Of a stretch of 19,972 nt of DNA, positions 1-8,029 are shown in pieces. A model generated the notes under the pieces. It was given only the letters and a program-made list of their open reading frames with translations. It did no database searches and was not told the DNA's origin. Made by a program: the position numbers and the translations under genes. Within the stretch, counting starts at the first letter, position 1; every line of letters begins with the position of its first letter. Origin of the DNA: JARROD01 sp037384225 (GTDB lineage Bacteria > Pseudomonadota > Gammaproteobacteria > Pseudomonadales > Cellvibrionaceae); NCBI GenBank assembly GCA_037384225.1, contig JARROD010000019.1:1-19972 (forward strand), read 5' to 3'.

Positions 1-3000
1 TCCGTGGCCTTTTTACAGTATACTTCCGGCTCCACTACAGAAGCCAAGGGTGTGATGGTCACCCATGCCAACCTGCTGCAAAATTGTAAGAGTATATGCC
101 AGGGATTTAAACTGACGCCGTCAGACCGACTGGTTTTTTGGTTGCCCATGTTCCATGACATGGGCCTGATCGGCTGTATCATCTCGACACTTTATTCCGG
201 TATGGAGGCTATTGCGATGTCTCCGGCCGCCTTTATACAACGCCCCAGTCGCTGGCTTAAGGCCATGTCACACTATCGCTGCACTATCACCATTGCACCC
301 AATTTTGGTTATGACATTAGCGCCCGCCGGGTCAACATTCATTCCCTCGAAAACATTGACCTCAGTCACTGCAGAGTGGCCGGATGCGGATCCGAGGTCG
401 TTCGCGCTGAAACGCTACATAAATTTGCCTGCACCTTCGCCTCACTGGGGTTTAAAAGTGAATCCTTTTTCCCCTGTTACGGTCTGGCTGAAGCAACCCT
501 CTATGTCTGCGGTAATCATTTAGTGCAGAGCCACAACTCGGGAGCTGTGGTAAAGGTCAATGCCCAAGCCTTGTCCGAGGGCCATTTTATCGAGGAGATT
601 TCAAACTCAAACGAATCGAGCGCGGGAAGAGCATCGTCACAAAAAACACCGTCACAAAAACCATTGCCACTGGTCAGCTGTGGTATCACATCCGACCACC
701 ACCGGATAGAAATTGTCGATCCCGACACACGTTGCCAAAAGCAAAAGGGAGAAGTGGGTGAAATCTGGTTTCAGGGTCCCAGTGTGACCAAGGGCTATTG
801 GCGCAAAGCCAAATTGAGTCAAAAAGTATTTCGCGCCCAGATCAGTGATGACCCAAAAGCCGGTTACTTCCTGCGCACCGGGGATTTAGGGTGTATTTAT
901 CAGGGACAGCTTTTTGTGACGGGAAGGCTGAAAGAAATTATTTTAATTGATGGACGTAACTATTACCCCCACGATATTGAGCAAACAGTTGTAAAAATTT
1001 CTGATCAGATCAGGGCGGGCTTATGCGTGGCATTTTCCGCAGAAGAGCAACGACAGGAGCGCTTGATTGTCGCCCTGGAGCTGCTGAACGATGAAAACCT
1101 TACAACTCTCTGTGAGAGAGTGCGCCAGATTATAGCATTGGAGCATGGCTTGTCCCTTTATCAACTTTTAGTGTTGCCAAAACGCAGTATAACAAAAACA
1201 TCGAGTGGAAAAATACAGCGGAAATTGCTACAGAAAGCCTATCTCGAAAACCGCTTACAACCACAATTCAGCTACTGTTTTGAGCCTCACACCACTGCGC
1301 CATCCAATGGGGTTAATGCGCCCGATCAAAGTTCCCCCCTGGAAACACTGACACAGCTGCTCGCCAGACGCGTAGGCATTTGCGCAACAGAAATCGATAT
1401 ACACGCCCCCATCGCCAGCCTCGGGTTGAGTTCCCGGGAAATGGTTGAAATAACCGCACACTGTGAGCAACTGTTTTCCATGCAACTACCGCCGACATTA
1501 CTCTATGATCACCCCAGTCTCGCCAAGGTTGCAGCGTTTATACAGCGCCCCGATAACCCCGGCAACAACAGTATCGCGAACGGGGAAGGTTGTATTCAGC
1601 GGCAACCGATGTCAGTCACAACGCCCTCAGAGCCAATCGCAATAATCGGTATGAGTTGTCGCTTTGCCGGTTGTGAAGACCTGGATGCGTATTGGGACTT
1701 ACTCTGTAAGGGCCGTGAAGCAATTTCAGAACGGCCTTTGTCGCGCTGGGGTGAACACGGTACGGTGCTAAACATGCCCAACTCGGCCAAATGGGGGGGC
1801 TGGCTGGATGCAGTCCCGGCAATCGATCACAATTTCTTTAATATCTCAGCCCGCGAGGCGCAGTCTATGGCGCCACATCAGAAACTGCTAATGGAATTGG
1901 CCTGGGTTGCACTTGAAAACAGCAATATTCTCCCCGGAGGCCTGAGAGGTAGTGCCACCGGCGTCTACGTGGGCCTGTCACAAGGCAACGGGGATCTAAA
2001 CCAGAGCAATCCCAACAACAATTCCAACAACACTCTTAACATCAACCACTTCTGGGGGACCGGCAGCGCAATGAGTATTGCCGCCAATCGGATCTCCTAT
2101 TTTTTCGATCTCCACGGTCCCAGTCTGGTAGTCGACACCGCTTGTTCATCCTCACTGGTAGCCGTGGATCTGGCCATGAAAAGTCTGCGCGGCAATGAAA
2201 TCGACCTCGCCCTGGTCGGAGCCGCCAATTTATTACTGGATCCAATCACCAGCGCCATCTTTGCAAAGGCCGGAATGCTGTCCGAGTCCGGGCATTGTCA
2301 CACTTTTGATGCCGCTGCCGACGGCTATGTCAGAAGCGAAGGCGCCGGTTGGGTGGTGTTGGAGAAGCTCTCCCGGGCGCGGGCTGGCGACAGAAAAATA
2401 CTGGCGGTGATCGAAGGCTCGGCCATCAACCAGGATGGTCAAAGCAATGGTTTGACCGCTCCCAATGGAACAGCCCAACAAAGGGTAATTAAAAACGCTC
2501 TGAGGCAGGCCGGCTGCTCAGGGCGAAAGGTCGATTATGTGGAAACCCACGGAACCGGCACCGCACTGGGTGACCCAATTGAACTCAACGCTTTGCAACA
2601 ATCCTACGGCAAACGCCCCGGCAACAAGCCGTTGTTGATTGGCTCGGTTAAAACCCAGCTCGGCCACCTCGAGAGCGCTTCGGGAATAGCCGGGCTGATC
2701 AAGGTCATTCTAAGCCTGTATCACCGACACATTCCGCCTCACCTCCATTTTAAAACACCTAACCCTGCCGCATCCTTTAAAGGGCTGCAGGTTGTCGATC
2801 GACCACAACCGTGGCCCAATTCCAAACACCGGCGGCGCGCGGCTATCAGCAGTTTTGGGTTCGGCGGTACCAATGCACACTTAATCCTGGCGCAGCCGCC
2901 AGCCGGACAGGGTGATCAGCTAAAAGCGCAAGCGTGCAACGAAAACCCCACTGATCCCGGCCGCCAGTGGCTGTTACCATTGGCGGCCAAGAGTGCCAGT

Positions 3001-6000
3001 TCGCTGCTGGCTCTGATGAAAAAATATCACCACCTACTGGAGCGCGGACACGATGTCTACGGAGACGCTCTTGAACTCAACGACCTGTGTTATACCGCCA
3101 GTTGCGCGCGGGAACATATGAAGTGGCGCATATGTGTTCAGGGTGAAAACAGAGATACATTAAAAACTGCATTGTCGAGTGAAATTGAGCAACGCGCCTG
3201 CGGTGACAAAAGCGAACATCAAATACATCCCCCGCCACAGCCGGCAAAGGTCGTGTTTTTGTTTACCGGCCAGGGTAGCCAATACCCGGCCATGGCGATT
3301 AACTTATATCACCGCTACCCCGCCTTTAAGTCCGCTGTAGACGCCTGTGTGCGACTTTTCGCCCCGAAACTTGATGTCCCTATCGACCAATTGCTACTGA
3401 CTCCAGGCGCAGAATCCGATGCACTGCTGCGGCAGACTCAGTACGCACAACCCGCTGTTTTTATATTCGAATACGCCATGGCAAAGCTCTGGCAGGCATT
3501 GGGCATTTCTCCCTGTGCACTGCTGGGCCACAGCCTGGGAGAGTATGCCGGAGCCTGTATTTCAGGTGTGCTGTCTCTCGAATCAGCAGCACATCTGATT
3601 GTCAGACGCAGTCGGTTAATGCAGGACATGGAAAACGGCGCCATGGTCTCACTCACGCTGTCCCCAGAACGGGTTTTAGAAACGTTTCAGGATCAAAAAC
3701 TGGCGCTTGACATAGCCGCCTACAACGGCCCCACCCAAACCGTGGTTTCCGGGGATAGAAATGAAATGGAGCGATTGATCCACTATTGTCAGACACACTC
3801 GGTAAATCATCACATCGTCAACGACTCGTATTCTTTTCACTCCGCGCTTATGAATCCCCTTATAGAATCGCTGATTCAGGCCGGAAAAGAAGCCCCGGCG
3901 CAAGCGGCACGTATTCCATTGATTTCAAATCTCAATGGCGACTTTTATAGTCAAGAACAGGCCCCTGCCGCCGATTACTGGGCCAATCACGCAAGATGCG
4001 CTGTTAAATTCCAGCAGGGGCTGGAGACCCTCATCAATTACTTCGACGATAACCTGATATTTATTGAAGTGGGCCCAGAGCCCCAACTCAATGCCCTGGG
4101 AAAACAAATCACACACCGTCGAATAAACGGTGACTTTCGCTGGTTTCCCAGCGCTGCAAAAAACCGCGATAATCAGGCGGTATTCACCCGTACATTGGCT
4201 GATATGTACCGGGAGGGTTTTTCCATTCAATGGCAAAACCTGGATTATCAACACGGTAAATTTATCGCATTACCCGGTTATTGTTTTGAACATCCGCAGG
4301 AATATCCCTCAATGGCCGGCAACGCCGGTAACATTGAACCCAGCCTGGCAGTCGATTCAGTTAACAACCAATCACCACTGGCACACTCCGGGCAAAACGC
4401 TTTGCAACCCCGAGCGCAGACGGCGGGGGAAAGAGAGAAGATGCTGGATTATTACGAGGTGTTGACTGAGCGGGGGGAAATGGAAGATGACTTTTCCCGC
4501 TCAGATGTTTTACACTTCGGCCCGTTTGAGCAGGTTCAGGCCGGCTTTTCCTGGGTGCTGGCATTTTGTTATCCCAACGAACAAACGGACTTTATTGCAA
4601 AGGTCAAACAATCCCACAAGGCGTTGCGAAAAGCACTCTTTCACAGTATAGACTTTTCACAGGTTGCAAACATCCTCGATATCGGTTGTGGACACGGAGC
4701 CGACCTCATTTCTCTACTATTGGATCACCCCCACTGCCGGGCGCACGGGTACAATATATCCCCACAACAAATAGAACTTGCCGGGCAGAGAATCGCAGCA
4801 AAGGGGCTACAAGACAAAATCAGTTTATTCCTGGGTGACAGCGCAAAAGATGATTTTCCACAACACTATGACGTTATCTACTCTTTTCAGGTAATCCACC
4901 ACATAGAAGACAAAGAAGGCGTTTTTGCCAATATCAGCCGACACCTGAATCCCGGCGGTCAGTTGATATTGGCTGAAATACTGTCAAATACCTTATCCAC
5001 AATCGATGAACCCGAATCCAGCGCCCACTTTGCCCCCAAACAGGATTGGGCCGCCCAACTGGCCCAGTTTGGTTTGAGGATCAATGAATGCGTGGATATG
5101 AGCTACGAGGTGGCAAACTTTCTCCACCTTGAAAACCCCCAGGCTGACTTCACCAGAATTCAACAGCATTTCGATGAGAGTGTTTACAAACACCTGCTGG
5201 GCCCGCACCGTCTGGGAGAGTTGTTGCGAAAATCGTTAACCGTTTACGGCTTATTTTATATCAGTAAAGACCCCTACGCCTCCACCAAGCACATTCTGGA
5301 TCACAACCTGAGAATGTTGAACACCCTGACTCCCTACAGACAACTGGCGGCGAGATTGACAGAAGGGGCTTCATATCACAAACCGCAAGAACCCGCTTTG
5401 CCGGTTCACTCTGCCTTTCAACACATGCCGGAAGCGCTGACCTTGAAGCTGGAGCGCCTGAACCGCGATCAGCGAATTGCCGAAATTGAAAACTTTATTG
5501 TTAAGCAGTGCGCCGCTATTCTGGGCGGAAAGCCTCAGGCGATTGACAAAAGTAAATGCCTGCTGCACCTGGGGTTCGATTCACTGATGTTGCTGGAATT
5601 AAAAAACGCGATGGAATGCGAACTTCAATTGTCTCTGCCCAATACGCTGCTGCAACATCAACCCGATATCGGGGACCTCACCCGACAACTGGAAGCATAC
5701 TGGCGGCAACACGCGAAGGCGTCCAGCACAGAAACCGCGCTCACCGTTAACGCAATCCCACAGCCAAACGACTTGACCCCGGCGCAGTGCCGATTCTTTC
5801 AACACCATTATCAGGGTGCTGAAAACTGGAATCTGGCAAACCCACTGCTATTTCTATGGCCAAGGGTAAAACCGGAACACCTGGAGCAGGCAATTTACAC
5901 AGTGGTCAGCCGCCATAAAGCCCTGCGGCTGAGATTCGACCTAAACCGGCAACAAAGCCTGGTCGATATCAACAGCGCCTACCGTTTTCAGCAACAAGAT

Positions 6001-7113
6001 CTGGCCGCGCTATCACCTCAACAGCAATCTCAAACGCTCAATGAAACAGTAGCCCAGATTCACAGTTACGCCAAAAACCTGAAAGACTACCCACTTCTGC
6101 GCGTAGTTCTGTTCGACAAAGGAACCGATTCACCCCAACTGTTGCTGGTAGCCGTGCATCACTTATTAATGGACGCATTTTCATTTGGTATTTTCATCCA
6201 TGAAGTGAAATTTATTTGCGAGCACCTGGCTCGAGGCATCGAATCCCCCCGCTTGCCTCGTATCGACTGCGACTATTTCGCCGTCACCCAACGCTATGGA
6301 GAACTGGCCTCCAGCGCGGAACTACAAAAGCAGATGCAGTACTGGGCTCACCCGGAAAGAAAAACGGCCAAGTCCATTCCCGTGGACTTTGAAAACGGCT
6401 CCAACGCCTGGGATAACTGCCGGCACCACTTCTGGCAAGCAGGCAAGGTGCGCACCGCGGAGCTACAACAATTCGCCGTCGACCAGGGTTTCTCTGTCGA
6501 GGAAATTATTATAGCTGCGCTGGCTAAAACCTGTATGCATTGGAGTGAATACCCCGGGCTGTTAATAGACAGAGTGGGCCACGGCAGGCTCGGCGCAGAA
6601 GCACATTTGGATATGTCGCGGATCATTGGCTGGTTCAATACGGTTTACCCGGTATGGATCAAACTGACAGAACAACAACAATCATCGCCGCTGAACCGAC
6701 GGCAGCTCAAGACCATCAAAGCCCAGTTACAAGAAGTTCCCATGTCGGGTGTGGGCTACGGAATTCTACGTTACCTGGGCTCGCAGGAAAATCAAACAAC
6801 GCTGCAATCTTTACCCCAGGCACAGATTTGTTGCAACTACCTGGGCAAGCTTGACAACCTTTGGGCCGTCACCGCAAAAGGTAAACCCACCGATGAAAAC
6901 CGGGCTCAGCTCAGCATCGGTATGTCCGAACACGATGTCATTGCTTTTCATCGCCATCCCGGTACCCAGCGGCATTACCTGATAAACCTGGTGGCCAGAA
7001 TATTTGACGATCAGTTGGAAGTGGACTGGTCTTACAGCAGCCAAATCCACAAAGCCGACACCATTGAGAATCTTAATAACCACTTTATCAATGCTTTATT
7101 TCATCCAATATAA
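1..7113 (+). CDS. FAAL-ACP-KS-AT-cMT-ACP-E/C-like hybrid polyketide megasynthase, 5'-truncated
   Basis: Residues are numbered from the codon at base 4; the frame is open to the left edge, so this is an internal segment and roughly 160-180 N-terminal residues are missing by comparison with FAALs. Visible order: FAAL about 1-415 (YTSGSTTEAKG, TGDLG, GRLKEIIL, GRNYYPHDIE, C-terminal K403 in SSGK); ACP1 about 450-515 (attachment Ser477 in GLSS); KS about 543-965 (Cys714 in DTACSSS, His849 in THGTGT, His888 in GHLES); AT about 1083-1400 (Ser1177 in GHSLGEY); SAM methyltransferase about 1490-1700 (LDIGCGHG at 1558-1565); ACP2 about 1825-1895 (Ser1860 in LGFDSL); epimerization/condensation-like domain about 1915-2369 (HHLLMD at 2052-2057). 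By family knowledge the FAAL activates a fatty acid and loads ACP1, and the KS-AT module extends it once with C-methylation. No KR, DH, ER, TE or reductase domain is seen. The product is unknown. The architecture is secure; substrates are inference. Confidence 0.93.
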   Translation, partial: SVAFLQYTSGSTTEAKGVMVTHANLLQNCKSICQGFKLTPSDRLVFWLPMFHDMGLIGCIISTLYSGMEAIAMSPAAFIQRPSRWLKAMSHYRCTITIAPNFGYDISARRVNIHSLENIDLSHCRVAGCGSEVVRAETLHKFACTFASLGFKSESFFPCYGLAEATLYVCGNHLVQSHNSGAVVKVNAQALSEGHFIEEISNSNESSAGRASSQKTPSQKPLPLVSCGITSDHHRIEIVDPDTRCQKQKGEVGEIWFQGPSVTKGYWRKAKLSQKVFRAQISDDPKAGYFLRTGDLGCIYQGQLFVTGRLKEIILIDGRNYYPHDIEQTVVKISDQIRAGLCVAFSAEEQRQERLIVALELLNDENLTTLCERVRQIIALEHGLSLYQLLVLPKRSITKTSSGKIQRKLLQKAYLENRLQPQFSYCFEPHTTAPSNGVNAPDQSSPLETLTQLLARRVGICATEIDIHAPIASLGLSSREMVEITAHCEQLFSMQLPPTLLYDHPSLAKVAAFIQRPDNPGNNSIANGEGCIQRQPMSVTTPSEPIAIIGMSCRFAGCEDLDAYWDLLCKGREAISERPLSRWGEHGTVLNMPNSAKWGGWLDAVPAIDHNFFNISAREAQSMAPHQKLLMELAWVALENSNILPGGLRGSATGVYVGLSQGNGDLNQSNPNNNSNNTLNINHFWGTGSAMSIAANRISYFFDLHGPSLVVDTACSSSLVAVDLAMKSLRGNEIDLALVGAANLLLDPITSAIFAKAGMLSESGHCHTFDAAADGYVRSEGAGWVVLEKLSRARAGDRKILAVIEGSAINQDGQSNGLTAPNGTAQQRVIKNALRQAGCSGRKVDYVETHGTGTALGDPIELNALQQSYGKRPGNKPLLIGSVKTQLGHLESASGIAGLIKVILSLYHRHIPPHLHFKTPNPAASFKGLQVVDRPQPWPNSKHRRRAAISSFGFGGTNAHLILAQPPAGQGDQLKAQACNENPTDPGRQWLLPLAAKSASSLLALMKKYHHLLERGHDVYGDALELNDLCYTASCAREHMKWRICVQGENRDTLKTALSSEIEQRACGDKSEHQIHPPPQPAKVVFLFTGQGSQYPAMAINLYHRYPAFKSAVDACVRLFAPKLDVPIDQLLLTPGAESDALLRQTQYAQPAVFIFEYAMAKLWQALGISPCALLGHSLGEYAGACISGVLSLESAAHLIVRRSRLMQDMENGAMVSLTLSPERVLETFQDQKLALDIAAYNGPTQTVVSGDRNEMERLIHYCQTHSVNHHIVNDSYSFHSALMNPLIESLIQAGKEAPAQAARIPLISNLNGDFYSQEQAPAADYWANHARCAVKFQQGLETLINYFDDNLIFIEVGPEPQLNALGKQITHRRINGDFRWFPSAAKNRDNQAVFTRTLADMYREGFSIQWQNLDYQHGKFIALPGYCFEHPQEYPSMAGNAGNIEPSLAVDSVNNQSPLAHSGQNALQPRAQTAGEREKMLDYYEVLTERGEMEDDFSRSDVLHFGPFEQVQAGFSWVLAFCYPNEQTDFIAKVKQSHKALRKALFHSIDFSQVANILDIGCGHGADLISLLLDHPHCRAHGYNISPQQIELAGQRIAAKGLQDKISLFLGDSAKDDFPQHYDVIYSFQVIHHIEDKEGVFANISRHLNPGGQLILAEILSNTLSTIDEPESSAHFAPKQDWAAQLAQFGLRINECVDMSYEVANFLHLENPQADFTRIQQHFDESVYKHLLGPHRLGELLRKSLTVYGLFYISKDPYASTKHILDHNLRMLNTLTPYRQLAARLTEGASYHKPQEPALPVHSAFQHMPEALTLKLERLNRDQRIAEIENFIVKQCAAILGGKPQAIDKSKCLLHLGFDSLMLLELKNAMECELQLSLPNTLLQHQPDIGDLTRQLEAYWRQHAKASSTETALTVNAIPQPNDLTPAQCRFFQHHYQGAENWNLANPLLFLWPRVKPEHLEQAIYTVVSRHKALRLRFDLNRQQSLVDINSAYRFQQQDLAALSPQQQSQTLNETVAQIHSYAKNLKDYPLLRVVLFDKGTDSPQLLLVAVHHLLMDAFSFGIFIHEVKFICEHLARGIESPRLPRIDCDYFAVTQRYGELASSAELQKQMQYWAHPERKTAKSIPVDFENGSNAWDNCRHHFWQAGKVRTAELQQFAVDQGFSVEEIIIAALAKTCMHWSEYPGLLIDRVGHGRLGAEAHLDMSRIIGWFNTVYPVWIKLTEQQQSSPLNRRQLKTIKAQLQEVPMSGVGYGILRYLGSQENQTTLQSLPQAQICCNYLGKLDNLWAVTAKGKPTDENRAQLSIGMSEHDVIAFHRHPGTQRHYLINLVARIFDDQLEVDWSYSSQIHKADTIENLNNHFINALFHPI

Positions 7114-7177
7114 GGAGCCTGCACGACACGCCTCTATAACCTGAGGCATTGAGGCACCTTAAAAACGTGCAGCCTCC
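7114..7177. repeat. Large imperfect inverted repeat with a nested hairpin, directly after the megasynthase stop
   Basis: The left arm GGAGCCTGCACG (7114-7125) begins at the base after the stop codon and pairs 11 of 12 with the right arm CGTGCAGCCTCC (7166-7177). Inside lies a smaller hairpin, GCCTC (7130-7134) with GAGGC (7143-7147) and an 8-nt loop. It may be an RNA structure in the 3' leader of the transcript, such as a stability or attenuation element, or a remnant repeat. No U-tract follows it. Confidence 0.5.
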
Positions 7178-7180
7178 CTA

Positions 7181-7209
7181 GGAACGGGAAGTTATTCCGT
7201 GCCCGTTCC
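7181..7209 (+). terminator. Candidate terminator-like hairpin downstream of the megasynthase
   Basis: GGAACGGG (7181-7188) and CCCGTTCC (7202-7209) form a perfect 8-bp stem around a 13-nt loop. There is no run of T after the stem, so a classic intrinsic terminator is not proven; the structure could instead stabilise the 3' end or serve in both directions. It is the strongest single stem in the gap between the megasynthase and the DUF99 gene. Confidence 0.35.
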
Positions 7210-7281
7210 CTAATCACATCCGCTGAAATTTATGCAACAATGGGGTTTACCTGCAAGCAAAACTGTCGGACTTCATCAAGT

Positions 7282-7869
7282 ATGCAGACACTGGAAAATG
7301 CCATTAAGCGTAAAAAGCACATTCGGGCCATTGGCTTTGACGATGCGCCGTTTGAACCGGATCCGGGCTCACCGGTGAATATCGCCGGGGTCGTCTGCTC
7401 CAACACGCGCTTCGAAGGTATGCTCTGGGGGTGTGTCCAAAAAGACGGCAATGAGGCGACCGAGGCGCTCACCCGATTACTCAAATCCAGTAAATTCTAT
7501 GAGCAGGTTCACGTTGTGCTCACAGATGGCGTCGCCGTCGGTGGTTTTAATATTATCGACCTGCCCCGTCTCAGTACCAACCTGAACCGCCCCTGTATTG
7601 CGGTGATGCGCAGGAACCCCGACATGGACGCGATAGACAAGGCACTGAAAAACTTTGCCGATTACGCAACGCGGAAACAAACCCTGTTAAAAGCCGGTGA
7701 GGTTTATTCCCGGGGAAAATACTGTTTTCAAGTCAATGGCTGCGACCCGACTACCGCCGCCCAGACCATCGAGTTACTAACGGAAAATGGATATATACCC
7801 GAGGCGTTGCGACTCGCGCACCTGATTGGTGGCGCAGTGATCACGGGGCAGAGTGGTAACCGGGCGTGA
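7282..7869 (+). CDS. DUF99 family protein (endonuclease V-like fold)
   Basis: About 195 residues, a normal length for DUF99. The family is recognised from AIGFDDAPF near the N-terminus, the DGNEATEALT block, VLTDGVAVGGFN in the middle and PCIAVMRRNPD after it. DUF99 is related in fold to endonuclease V/RNase H nucleases, and the acidic residues in FDD and TDG sit where metal-binding residues are expected. The biochemical activity of the family is not established, so a nuclease role is inference. I prefer the ATG at 7282 because family members begin only a few residues before the first beta strand; an in-frame ATG at 7240 would add 14 residues. Neither start has a clear Shine-Dalgarno sequence. 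The gene stands alone in its orientation block, with hairpins upstream and about 160 bp to the next gene. Confidence 0.75.
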   Translation: MQTLENAIKRKKHIRAIGFDDAPFEPDPGSPVNIAGVVCSNTRFEGMLWGCVQKDGNEATEALTRLLKSSKFYEQVHVVLTDGVAVGGFNIIDLPRLSTNLNRPCIAVMRRNPDMDAIDKALKNFADYATRKQTLLKAGEVYSRGKYCFQVNGCDPTTAAQTIELLTENGYIPEALRLAHLIGGAVITGQSGNRA

Positions 7870-8029
7870 GGGACAGCAGACAGACCGGTGCTTAATGCCT
7901 GGACGTGAACCTGTAGCACCAACATTTTAGTCACAGTTCTGGCTCAAGGTTATAGCTTTGACAAGCCATTAAGCTAAAATGGCGACTTAATTTTTCCCGT
8001 TCACCCACGATAACAAAACCAAGTCACCT
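7870..8029. other. Intergenic gap without a recognised element
   Basis: This 160-bp stretch separates the DUF99 gene from the SMP_2-like gene. It becomes AT-richer towards its right end. A TTGACA at 7958-7963 is present, but no -10 hexamer lies at the proper distance, so no promoter is called. No RNA gene or clear inverted repeat was seen. Confidence 0.4.

Noticed and set aside
4..6. GTG at base 4 as the start of the megasynthase
   Set aside because: It lies in the middle of the conserved FAAL core just before the YTSGST motif; the frame is open to base 1, so the gene continues to the left of the window.
7181..7209. CRISPR or tRNA-like interpretation of the hairpin region after the megasynthase
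   Set aside because: No regular repeat-spacer pattern and no cloverleaf, T-loop or CCA end; only stem-loops.
7958..7980. Promoter with TTGACA (7958-7963) and TAAAAT (7975-7980) before the SMP_2-like gene
   Set aside because: The spacer is only 11 bp, too short for sigma-70; no alternative -10 at 16-18 bp.
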